A stretch of DNA of 5,523 nucleotides, from positions 1 to 5,523 of the forward strand of contig RFIU01000284.1 of NCBI GenBank assembly GCA_003695555.1, in the 5' to 3' direction. Position numbers and translations under genes: made by a program. Positions 1-5,523 of this stretch are shown here, one piece after another. This DNA is from Alphaproteobacteria bacterium. GTDB taxonomy: Bacteria; Pseudomonadota; Alphaproteobacteria; Sphingomonadales; Rhodothalassiaceae. Positions within the stretch are counted from its first letter, which is position 1, and every line of letters starts with the position of its first letter. Under the pieces are notes generated by a model, which saw only the letters and a list, made by a program, of their open reading frames with translations, made no database searches and was not told the origin of the DNA.

Positions 1-552
1 CCGGTTTCCCCCCGCAAGGCGCGGCGCCGGGCCGAAAAGCTGGCCCATGATGGCCCGCCCGGCAGCTACGGCCTGATCGCCCGATATCTCCAGGGCGAAA
101 TCGCCGCCGTGCACCCCATGGGCAAGGCCGCGATCCGGTCCCCGGACGAAAGCGCCGGCGGGGCGCCACCGACGGAGGCGGATGTCCGCTGGCGGATCGC
201 GATCGCGAGGCTGGGGCCGGGGAGCCTGATCCTGAAGGGCGAGGATCTCTCGGCGCTGATCCGCGGCGTGCTTGATGTCGCCTGCGATGCCCTTGGCCCG
301 CATGTGGCGCGTGCCCGGCTGCGACTGCGGGCCCCCGCTTCGCTCAGTTGGCTGGTGAAGATCCGGGACGGTGAGGCGGACGAGCGTTTCGGGCGTGATG
401 CGCAGGGCAGGCCGATTCTGCTGGAAGAGCGACTTGCCATCGACGTCAAGCCCTTCCTGTTCCCGTCCTTCCGCTACGAGACGACGCGCCGCTATCGCGA
501 TCATCGGTTCCCGGCTTCGACAACGTTCGACGCTCAGACCGGAAGGCCCTGA
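1..552 (+). CDS. Hypothetical protein, 5' end cut by window edge
   Basis: The frame is open from base 1 to a TGA at 550-552, giving at least 183 residues; the true start lies upstream. The first in-frame ATG inside the window is at 109, but the frame upstream of it already reads as normal coding sequence, so I do not take it as the start. Third codon positions are strongly G/C, as in the other genes here, which supports coding over the antisense frame covering the same bases. The protein is charged and soluble-looking, with a basic stretch near the visible start (RKARRRAEK), no obvious membrane segment and no catalytic motif I recognise. The last 45 residues or so (around IDVKPFLFPSFRYETTRRYR) look like alternating beta strands and faintly recall the DUF3108/DUF6134 style of periplasmic protein, but this is too weak to name it. 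It converges on the ubiH-family gene and overlaps its end by 19 bases. Function unknown. Confidence 0.7.
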   Translation, partial: PVSPRKARRRAEKLAHDGPPGSYGLIARYLQGEIAAVHPMGKAAIRSPDESAGGAPPTEADVRWRIAIARLGPGSLILKGEDLSALIRGVLDVACDALGPHVARARLRLRAPASLSWLVKIRDGEADERFGRDAQGRPILLEERLAIDVKPFLFPSFRYETTRRYRDHRFPASTTFDAQTGRP

Positions 553-1781
553 AGCAGTCGCGGCAGACGACCGACCGTGCCGCGTGCATGACGCATCAGA
601 AAGCGGCGCGCGGGACCGATGCGTCCGGTCACCTCCATCCCCAGGTCGCGGGCGATTCTGATCGGCGTGATATCGTTCGAGAAGAGACGGTTGAGGCCGT
701 CGGTAACACAGGCGAGCAGGACATTGTCGAAGCGCCGCCACTGCTGATAGCGTGCCAGCACCAGCTCGTCGCCGGGATCCTCGCCGAGGCGCGCGGCCTC
801 GACCAGCACTTCGATCAGGGCGGCGGCATCGCGCAGGCCGAGATTGAGCCCCTGACCGGCGATCGGATGAACGCCATGCGCGGCATCGCCGACCAGCGCC
901 GTGCGTGGCGCGACATAGCGTTCGGCGAGCTGCAGACCGAGAGGATAGCGCCAGCGTCTGCCCTCTACGGCGATACGCCCCAGGAACCCGCCGACCCGGC
1001 GGCGGATCGCCTCTTCGAATAGCGCAGCGGGAAGGCCGAAGGCGGCATCCGCCTCGCGGTCGCGCACCGTCCAGACGAGCGAGGAGCGGTGATCGGTCAG
1101 CGGCAGGATGGCGAATGGGCCTGATGGCAGGAAACGTTCATGGGCGATGCCGCCATGGGGCAACTCATGACGGATGGTGGCGACGATGCCCTGCTGGCCA
1201 TAGGACCAGCCGAAGTGGCGGATCCCGGCCTGTCGGCGCACTCGGCTTGCCCGGCCGTCGGCACCGATCAGCAGTGCCGCCGCGATCGTGCTGCCGTCGG
1301 CAAGGCGAAGGGTGACGCGGCCGGGTGCATGTTCGATCGCGCAAAGATCGACGGGGGCAAAGAGGTGCAGCGTCTTGATCTCGGCGGCACGCCGGAAGAG
1401 GGCGAGTCGAAGGTGCCGATTCTCGACCATCTCGCCCAATGGGCCGTCGCCGAGCTCGGCGGCATCGAAATGCAGATGCAGGCGCGAATTTCCATCCGAG
1501 ACGCGGATCTGTTCGATCGGCTGATGGTCGGCGACATGCCGCCAGATGCCGAGCGTTTCGAGCAGCCGGACCGAGGCATGGGCGATCGCGCTCGCCCGGC
1601 CGTCAAAGGCCGGCAACGTCTGGTCCGCCGGTGCGGCGCGGTCGATCACCGCCACCTCAAGGCCGGCCTCGGCCAGTCCGATGGCAACCGTCAGACCGAC
1701 GAGGCCGCCACCGACGACGGCGACATCCACGCGATGAAGGGGCGTCGGTCGATCGGGACGGGGCACCGTCTCCTCTGTCAT
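534..1781 (-). CDS. UbiH/UbiF/COQ6-family FAD-dependent ubiquinone biosynthesis hydroxylase
   Basis: The 415-residue product is a class A flavoprotein monooxygenase, a family that uses FAD, NAD(P)H and O2 to hydroxylate the aromatic ring of ubiquinone precursors. All family landmarks are visible: the Rossmann GxGxxG motif for the FAD ADP moiety (GGGLVG, residues 24-29), an acidic residue ending the second strand (VIDR, 45-48), the DGRASAI segment (60-66), the GADGRASRVR motif (173-182), and the second FAD motif GDAAH (298-302) running into HPIAGQGLNLGLRD (305-318), which fits the ubiH/COQ6 signature. Length is normal and nothing looks broken. The ATG at 1779-1781 is preceded by AAGGAGG (1787-1793 on this strand) with a 5-base gap, which fixes the start. 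Which ring position it hydroxylates (UbiH, UbiF, UbiI or the alphaproteobacterial UbiL type) cannot be told from sequence alone, so no symbol is given. It is divergent from amtB and convergent with the upstream gene, so it is probably transcribed alone. Confidence 0.93.
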   Translation of the reverse strand: MTEETVPRPDRPTPLHRVDVAVVGGGLVGLTVAIGLAEAGLEVAVIDRAAPADQTLPAFDGRASAIAHASVRLLETLGIWRHVADHQPIEQIRVSDGNSRLHLHFDAAELGDGPLGEMVENRHLRLALFRRAAEIKTLHLFAPVDLCAIEHAPGRVTLRLADGSTIAAALLIGADGRASRVRRQAGIRHFGWSYGQQGIVATIRHELPHGGIAHERFLPSGPFAILPLTDHRSSLVWTVRDREADAAFGLPAALFEEAIRRRVGGFLGRIAVEGRRWRYPLGLQLAERYVAPRTALVGDAAHGVHPIAGQGLNLGLRDAAALIEVLVEAARLGEDPGDELVLARYQQWRRFDNVLLACVTDGLNRLFSNDITPIRIARDLGMEVTGRIGPARRFLMRHARGTVGRLPRLLQGLPV

Positions 1782-1786
1782 CTCCG

Positions 1787-1793
1787 CCTCCTT
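1787..1793 (-). promoter_or_regulatory. Strong Shine-Dalgarno of the ubiH-family gene
   Basis: Reading the minus strand, AAGGAGG lies 5 bases before the ATG at 1781. It is close to the ideal anti-16S match and supports this start over others. Confidence 0.8.
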
Positions 1794-1818
1794 GCGTCAT
1801 CTCGATGCAGCCACCTTC

Positions 1819-1845
1819 CCTATAACGGCAACCATCGACTGTCCA
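1819..1845 (-). promoter_or_regulatory. Candidate housekeeping promoter of the ubiH-family gene
   Basis: On the minus strand TGGACAG (1839-1845) is followed after 12 bases by GTTATAGG (1819-1826). This resembles the alphaproteobacterial housekeeping pattern TTGACgS-N10-14-GCTAnAwC with several mismatches. It would give a leader of about 30 bases ahead of the Shine-Dalgarno and start codon. Position is sensible, sequence match only moderate. Confidence 0.35.
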
Positions 1846-1897
1846 GCGGTGAGCGAAACCGAAAACCGCCCCCCTGCACCGTGCGGCATGCCGGCAT

Positions 1898-1966
1898 CTT
1901 CGGCAGTTGCCCGGAAAATGGGCATTGCCGAAGGAGTGGGGCAGGATCCGACGCTTACTTCGGCAG
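1898..1966. repeat. Three-copy CTTCGGCA element (direct and inverted)
   Basis: CTTCGGCAG occurs at 1898-1906 and again at 1958-1966, and its inverted form TGCCGAAG lies between them at 1926-1933. Copies 1 and 2 form a stem extended by TGCCC (1908-1912) pairing with GGGCA (1920-1924) across a GGAAAAT loop. Copy 2 can instead pair with copy 3 across a 24-base loop. It could be a set of operator half-sites on DNA, or alternative RNA hairpins if transcribed. No T-run follows, so a terminator is unlikely. No regulator can be named. Confidence 0.5.
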
Positions 1967-1980
1967 GGATTTCCGACGGC

Positions 1981-1996
1981 TGGCACGCTTCCTGAA
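1981..1996 (+). promoter_or_regulatory. Candidate sigma-54 (RpoN) promoter for amtB, imperfect -12
   Basis: TGGCACG (1981-1987) matches the -24 part of the sigma-54 consensus TGGCACG-N4-TTGCA exactly. After four bases the -12 part reads CTGAA, keeping T, G and the final A but with GA in place of the nearly invariant GC. Ammonium transporter genes are commonly under NtrC and RpoN control, which makes the position attractive. The broken -12 doublet and the long leader (about 135 bases to the ATG) weaken the call. No clear NtrC site (GCACC-N5-GGTGC type) was found upstream. Confidence 0.3.
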
Positions 1997-2011
1997 TGCT
2001 GCAATGCAGCA
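1997..2011. repeat. Perfect 15-base palindrome TGCTGCA-A-TGCAGCA
   Basis: Two 7-base arms surround a single central A at 2004. It begins right after the sigma-54-like -12 element and would cover the predicted transcription start, a typical place for a repressor operator. No matching regulator is known to me. Confidence 0.45.
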
Positions 2012-2130
2012 CGCCCGGTTTCCTGGATTTCCGACAGGTCGTCGGGCGGGCGTGCCACGAACCGGTGTGCGAGCACGGAATCGCGAATCCCCGCGGCGGT
2101 GCGCCGGCATGATCTGGATCGTAACAATTC

Positions 2131-2138
2131 GGAGAGGG
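2131..2138 (+). promoter_or_regulatory. Shine-Dalgarno of amtB
   Basis: GGAGAGGG ends 4 bases before the ATG at 2143, with its GGAG core 8 bases upstream. This supports the start that yields a complete signal peptide. Confidence 0.7.
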
Positions 2139-2142
2139 TCGG

Positions 2143-3474
2143 ATGAAGTTTCGCTGGAGATTTCCGCTGGCGGCGACAACGGCCGGTGCGGCAATTGGCT
2201 TCGGCATGGTGCTGATGGTGCCGGATGCGGCATGGGCGGCGGGCGAATCATCCGCCCTGAACTCAGGCGATACCGCCTGGATGCTGGTTTCGACGGCGCT
2301 CGTCCTGTTCATGACGGTGCCGGGGCTTTCGCTCTTCTATGCCGGTATGGTGAGGGCGAAAAATGCGCTTTCGGTGATGATGCAGTGCTTCGCGATCACC
2401 GCGATGGTCACCGTGCTGTGGGTGGCTTACGGCTATTCGCTCGCCTTTTCCGACGGTGGAACACTGCAGGCCTGGGTCGGAGGCTGGGGCAAGGCCTTCA
2501 TGGCCGGCGTCCTGCCCGAGACGCTTTTCGGCAGCATTCCCGAGTCCGTCTTCGCGATGTTTCAGCTCACCTTTGCGATCATCTCGCCGGCGCTGATCGT
2601 CGGCGGCTTCGCTGAGCGGATGAAGTTCTCTGCCGTACTATGTTTCTCGGCCCTGTGGGTGAGCCTCGTCTATTTCCCCGTCGCCCATTGGGTCTGGGGC
2701 GGCGGCTGGCTCAGCGATCTCGGCGCACTCGATTTCGCCGGCGGCACGGTGGTCCACATCAATGCCGGCATCGCAGGCCTCGTCGCCGCCCTTGTCGTCG
2801 GACCGCGGCGCGGCTGGCCGAAAACGCCGATGTGGCCTCACAGTCTGATGCTCACCCTCACCGGCGCCGGGATGCTGTGGGTCGGCTGGTTCGGCTTCAA
2901 TGCTGGCAGCGGACTTGCCGCCGATGGCACCGCCGGCATGGCGCTCGCCGTCACGCAGGTGGCGACCGGAGCGGCGGCACTGACCTGGATGTTCGCCGAA
3001 TGGATCGTCCACGGCAAGCCGAGCGCGCTTGGCATCGCCTCGGGAGCCGTCGCCGGGCTCGTCGCGATCACACCGGCTTCCGGCTTCATCGGCATTTCGG
3101 GCGCGCTCGCGATCGGTACGGTCGCGGCACTGGTCTGTTATCTGGCGGTTACCCGGCTGAAGCCGCGCTTCGGTTATGACGACGCGCTCGATGCCTTCGG
3201 CGTGCATGCGACGGGCGGAATCGTCGGCGCTCTGCTGACCGGTGTCTTCGCCGCCGCATCCTTTGGCGGCGTCGGCCTCGCGGATGGCGTCACCATCGGC
3301 CGTCAGCTCGCCGTTCAGGCGCTCGCCGTCATCGTGACGATCATCTATGACGCGGTCCTGAGCTTCGTATTGCTGAAGCTGCTGGATCGGACGATCGGCC
3401 TGCGCGTCGATGTTGAAGGTGAAGTGCAGGGCCTCGACCTCACGCTCCACGACGAGCGCGCTTACGACCTCTAG
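2143..3474 (+). CDS. amtB: Ammonium transporter AmtB, Amt/Mep/Rh family
   Basis: The 443-residue inner-membrane protein moves ammonium into the cell and normally works as a trimer gated by the PII protein GlnK. A cleavable signal peptide is visible (residues 1-32, likely cut after AWA), followed by about 11 hydrophobic segments. The family signature DFAGGTVVHINAGIAGL spans 197-213. Residues align to E. coli AmtB with a constant offset of 37: the twin pore histidines H205 and H355 (H168, H318), the phenylalanine gate F144 and F252 (F107, F215), W185 and S256 of the periplasmic site (W148, S219), and D197 (D160). All are present, so a working channel is expected. The cytoplasmic tail (about 417-443, including GLRVDVEGEVQGLDL) retains the pattern that in E. 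coli responds to GlnK. No glnK adjoins it: upstream is the divergent ubiH-family gene and downstream is ftsK, 223 bases away. Regulation is probably by nitrogen status, through the repeat-rich upstream region. Confidence 0.96.
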   Translation: MKFRWRFPLAATTAGAAIGFGMVLMVPDAAWAAGESSALNSGDTAWMLVSTALVLFMTVPGLSLFYAGMVRAKNALSVMMQCFAITAMVTVLWVAYGYSLAFSDGGTLQAWVGGWGKAFMAGVLPETLFGSIPESVFAMFQLTFAIISPALIVGGFAERMKFSAVLCFSALWVSLVYFPVAHWVWGGGWLSDLGALDFAGGTVVHINAGIAGLVAALVVGPRRGWPKTPMWPHSLMLTLTGAGMLWVGWFGFNAGSGLAADGTAGMALAVTQVATGAAALTWMFAEWIVHGKPSALGIASGAVAGLVAITPASGFIGISGALAIGTVAALVCYLAVTRLKPRFGYDDALDAFGVHATGGIVGALLTGVFAAASFGGVGLADGVTIGRQLAVQALAVIVTIIYDAVLSFVLLKLLDRTIGLRVDVEGEVQGLDLTLHDERAYDL

Positions 3475-3485
3475 GATCCGTACCG

Positions 3486-3501
3486 CCGCCGGCGCCGGCG
3501 G
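3486..3501. repeat. 16-base GC palindrome just after amtB
   Basis: CCGCCGGCGCCGGCGG is its own reverse complement and starts 11 bases after the amtB stop. As RNA it would form a short GC hairpin that could protect the 3' end of the amtB message. No T-run follows, so it is not a standard terminator. Confidence 0.45.
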
Positions 3502-3538
3502 AGAAGGAGACAGCATACCCGACCGCCAAGACCCGAAT

Positions 3539-3567
3539 GGCCACGACAGCCGTGCGGAGCCTTTTTT
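3539..3567 (+). terminator. Probable rho-independent terminator after amtB
   Basis: GGC-CACG (3539-3545) pairs with CGTG (3551-3554) and GCC (3559-3561), leaving a 5-base loop and a 4-base bulge on the 3' side, and is followed directly by six T residues (3562-3567). The stem is imperfect, but the T-run and location about 65 bases after the amtB stop fit. It would separate amtB from ftsK transcription. Confidence 0.45.
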
Positions 3568-3588
3568 CGGCCTCCGGACCGCCCCGCG

Positions 3589-3611
3589 CGCCACCTTGTG
3601 CGTCGGTGGCG
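3589..3611 (+). repeat. Inverted repeat CGCCACC / GGTGGCG in the amtB-ftsK spacer
   Basis: Seven-base arms at 3589-3595 and 3605-3611 enclose a 9-base loop. The bases after it (GTTTCTGCGTTCTG) are only mildly T-rich, so it may be a second, weak terminator or a regulatory hairpin ahead of ftsK. Confidence 0.3.
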
Positions 3612-3683
3612 GTTTCTGCGTTCTGCGAGGCCTTTTCATGGCGGGCGGCTTGTTTTACTTTTGTTCCCAAGAACCGCGAGGAT

Positions 3684-3690
3684 GAGAGGA
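3684..3690 (+). promoter_or_regulatory. Shine-Dalgarno deciding the GTG start of ftsK
   Basis: GAGAGGA lies 7 bases before GTG 3698. An in-frame TGA at 3683-3685 closes the frame upstream, and the GTG is the first usable start after it, so the site and the stop together define the N-terminus. Confidence 0.65.
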
Positions 3691-3697
3691 CGGACGA

Positions 3698-5523
3698 GTG
3701 ACCAAAGGCGCGTCTGCAAGGGAAAAACGGCGCCCTCTGCTGCCGGCGGCTCTGCGGAGCTGGCTGGCCGAGGCCGGCCGGCGAACGTGCGGGCTGGTGC
3801 TGCTGGCACTGGTGGGTGCAGCGGCGCTGGCGCTGTGGAGTCATTCGCCGCTCGATCCCGACTTCAACCATGCCACCGCCGGGCCGGTGCACAACTGGCT
3901 GGGTCGTCCCGGCGCGCAGCTTGCCGGCTTCTTGACTGAAACCCTCGGCCTCGTTGCTCCGGTCGTTCTGCTGGTGCCGGCGGTCTGGGGCATCAAATGG
4001 CTGGCCGGGCGCAAGGTGCGTGCGCTGGCCCTGCGTCTCGCCGTCTGGCCCTTTGCCCTTTCCTTTCTGGCGCTGGCGGCAGCCTTCTTCGGCGAGGTGC
4101 CGGCGGCCTTTTCCGGTGTCGAGCGGCCCGGCGGCCTGCTCGGTGCGGTCCTTCAGCATCTGGTTGTCGGCTTCTTCGCCCGCTGGAAGATCGAGCCGGG
4201 AAGTCTGACCCCGTTTTTGACCAGCCTCGCGCTGGGCCTCGTCGCCATAATCCATGCGTTCGGCCTCGACATGCCGGAATGGAGGGCCATCGCTCGCGCG
4301 ATCGTCACGCTGCTACGCCGTGCGGCATGGCCTCTTCTTGCCCTCGCCGGGCAGTTTGCCGGGCATCGGTCGAAAGGGAAGAATTCCCGCACCAGGCGCC
4401 GCGCCGGTGGTGGAACGAAGCGGCGCAAGGCAACCACAACAAGCAGCCGCAAGAACCGCACGGGCCCGAAGATCACTACCCGCGTCCCCAATCGCGGCGG
4501 CGAGCGGGCGGTTCGTGAGCGGCAGGGAAAGCTGTTCCGTGAGCGCGGCTTCGAACTGCCGCCGCTCGATCTGCTCGATGCGCCGCCACCGTCCGATCCG
4601 GCGCACCGGCTGTCGCCCAAGGCGCTGGAGGCCAATGCCCGACTGCTCGAATCCGTGCTCGAGGAATACGGAATTCAGGGCGAAATTCGCCATATCCGGC
4701 CCGGCCCTGTCGTCACCCTCTACGAGCTCGAGCCGGCGCCGGGCACCAAATCGGCACGGGTCATCGGTCTGGCCGAGGACATCGCCCGTTCGATGAGCGC
4801 GATTTCGGCCCGTATCGCGGTGGTTCCCGGCCGCAACGCGATCGGCATCGAGCTGCCCAATTCCCGCCGCGAGCCGGTCCATCTGCGCGAAATCCTCGAA
4901 AGCCGGATCTTCGAGCGCGCGAAGGCGCGACTGCCGCTTGCCCTCGGCAAGGACATCGGCGGCGAACCGGTGGTCGTTGATCTTTCCTCCATGCCGCATC
5001 TGCTGGTCGCCGGCACCACCGGCTCGGGAAAGTCGGTCGGGCTCAATGCGATGATCCTCTCGCTGCTCGCCCGTCTCACGCCCGAGGAATGTCGCCTGAT
5101 CCTCGTCGATCCCAAGATGCTGGAGCTTTCGATCTACGAGGGCATCCCGCATCTGCTGACCCCGGTGGTGACCGAACCGAAGAAGGCGGTGGTGGCGCTC
5201 AAATGGGCGGTGCACGAGATGGAGGAGCGCTATCGGGCGATGGCCCGGCTGGGGGTGCGCAATCTCGTCGCCTACAACGATCGCCTCGCCAAGGCGCGTC
5301 GTAAGGGCGAGCCGCTGACCCGCCGCGTCCAGGTCGGCTTCGACGAACAGACCGGCGAACCGCTCTATGAGGAGGAGGAGTTCGACTTCGAGCCGCTGCC
5401 GATGATCGTCGTCGTCATTGACGAGATGGCCGACCTGATGCTGGTCGCCGGAAAGGACGTCGAGGCGACCGTCCAACGGCTCGCCCAGATGGCGCGCGCC
5501 GCCGGCATCCATCTGATCATGGC
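3698..5523 (+). CDS. ftsK: DNA translocase FtsK, 3' end cut by window edge
   Basis: FtsK anchors at the division septum and pumps chromosomal DNA so that the two copies separate and dimers are resolved. The window holds 608 residues; the end of the motor and the DNA-reading gamma domain lie beyond it. The start is GTG, the first start after an in-frame stop at 3683. Residues about 30-205 form the N-terminal membrane domain with several hydrophobic helices (about 31-47, 80-103, 110-131, 146-162, 171-190). The SHSPLDPDFNHAT stretch after the first helix is typical of alphaproteobacterial FtsK. A short, very basic linker follows (about 223-280), far shorter than the long linker of E. coli FtsK. 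The alpha domain (about 305-425) precedes the RecA-like motor with Walker A GTTGSGKS (439-446), the VDPKMLELSIYEGIPHL block (470-486) and Walker B VVVIDE (571-576). No frame break is seen. It is co-directional with amtB but probably transcribed separately because of the terminator between them. Confidence 0.95.
   Translation, partial: MTKGASAREKRRPLLPAALRSWLAEAGRRTCGLVLLALVGAAALALWSHSPLDPDFNHATAGPVHNWLGRPGAQLAGFLTETLGLVAPVVLLVPAVWGIKWLAGRKVRALALRLAVWPFALSFLALAAAFFGEVPAAFSGVERPGGLLGAVLQHLVVGFFARWKIEPGSLTPFLTSLALGLVAIIHAFGLDMPEWRAIARAIVTLLRRAAWPLLALAGQFAGHRSKGKNSRTRRRAGGGTKRRKATTTSSRKNRTGPKITTRVPNRGGERAVRERQGKLFRERGFELPPLDLLDAPPPSDPAHRLSPKALEANARLLESVLEEYGIQGEIRHIRPGPVVTLYELEPAPGTKSARVIGLAEDIARSMSAISARIAVVPGRNAIGIELPNSRREPVHLREILESRIFERAKARLPLALGKDIGGEPVVVDLSSMPHLLVAGTTGSGKSVGLNAMILSLLARLTPEECRLILVDPKMLELSIYEGIPHLLTPVVTEPKKAVVALKWAVHEMEERYRAMARLGVRNLVAYNDRLAKARRKGEPLTRRVQVGFDEQTGEPLYEEEEFDFEPLPMIVVVIDEMADLMLVAGKDVEATVQRLAQMARAAGIHLIM

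Larger units (their letters stand above)
1967..2035. repeat. 11-base direct repeat GGATTTCCGAC, two copies
   Basis: GGATTTCCGAC is exact at 1967-1977 and 2025-2035, 58 bases apart start to start. The copies flank the sigma-54-like element and the 15-base palindrome. The second copy overlaps a small inverted repeat, CCGAC (2031-2035) with GTCGG (2041-2045). They may be binding sites for an amtB regulator, but no known consensus was recognised. Confidence 0.45.
1782..2142. other. Divergent intergenic region between the ubiH-family gene and amtB
   Basis: These 361 bases hold no gene I can support. I looked for a remnant of glnK (T-loop or PII-type motifs) in all frames and saw none. The region contains the promoter candidates and repeats listed separately, plus a 10-base palindrome CGGCATGCCG (1884-1893), an inverted pair TGGCACGC (1981-1988) and GCGTGCCA (2050-2057), and GCCGGCAT repeated at 1890-1897 and 2103-2110. 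Confidence 0.6.

Noticed and set aside
1875..1892. Possible NtrC site starting TGCACC
   Set aside because: The second half-site (GCATGC or GGCATG) does not match GGTGCA at the required spacing.
2050..2065. TGGCACG on the minus strand as a second sigma-54 promoter
   Set aside because: The -12 part reads CCCGA, with no GC doublet, so only the -24 half matches.
2118..2130. A TAACAAT -10-like box just before amtB
   Set aside because: No -35 partner at proper spacing, and the resulting transcript would start at or inside the Shine-Dalgarno.
1782..2142. A decayed glnK gene upstream of amtB
   Set aside because: No PII-like motif or T-loop remnant is visible in any frame.
1140..2615. A 491-codon plus-strand open frame across the ubiH-family gene, the intergenic region and the start of amtB
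   Set aside because: It is antisense to a clear hydroxylase and out of frame with a clear amtB; its translation has no motif. Long shadow frames are common in GC-rich DNA.
2638..3639. A 333-codon minus-strand frame opposite amtB
   Set aside because: Its translation is low-complexity, rich in R, D, E and G, without motifs, and opposes the well-supported amtB; a GC-bias shadow.
3440..4255. A 271-codon minus-strand frame over the amtB-ftsK spacer
   Set aside because: It mostly opposes the FtsK membrane domain, and the translation is Q/R/G-rich without family features.
4313..5512. A 399-codon minus-strand frame opposite ftsK
   Set aside because: The plus strand encodes FtsK with Walker A and B motifs; the antisense product shows only compositional bias.

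Overview
The window is GC-rich, with strong G/C preference at third codon positions, and carries four protein genes that look chromosomal and alphaproteobacterial. The neighbouring pair amtB-ftsK and the nearby UbiH-type hydroxylase suggest a Hyphomicrobiales/Rhizobiales-like organism. That placement is inferred from gene order and protein style; no marker gene for taxonomy is present.

Layout: (1) Positions 1-552, plus strand, hold the 3' end of an unrecognised gene. (2) Positions 534-1781, minus strand, encode a complete FAD-dependent UbiH/COQ6-family hydroxylase for ubiquinone synthesis; its stop codon overlaps that of gene 1 tail to tail. (3) Positions 1782-2142 are a 361-base divergent intergenic region rich in inverted and direct repeats. 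It holds a plausible promoter for the hydroxylase and a sigma-54-like element upstream of amtB. (4) Positions 2143-3474, plus strand, encode a complete AmtB ammonium transporter with every key pore residue in place. (5) Positions 3475-3697 are a 223-base spacer with hairpins, a probable terminator and two tiny open frames of doubtful status. (6) From 3698 to the window end, plus strand, lies the first two thirds or so of ftsK, the DNA translocase of the division septum, starting at GTG and cut by the window edge.

These are mostly housekeeping genes that work separately: respiratory quinone synthesis, ammonium uptake, and chromosome segregation with division. No mobile element, CRISPR array, tRNA or rRNA was seen, and I found no convincing new multi-gene system. 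The points most worth a second look are in the ubiH-amtB intergenic region: a three-copy CTTCGGCA element that could form alternative hairpins, and a palindrome flanked by 11-base direct repeats beside a sigma-54-like site. Also notable is amtB without an adjacent glnK although its C-terminal tail, the GlnK-responsive part, is conserved.
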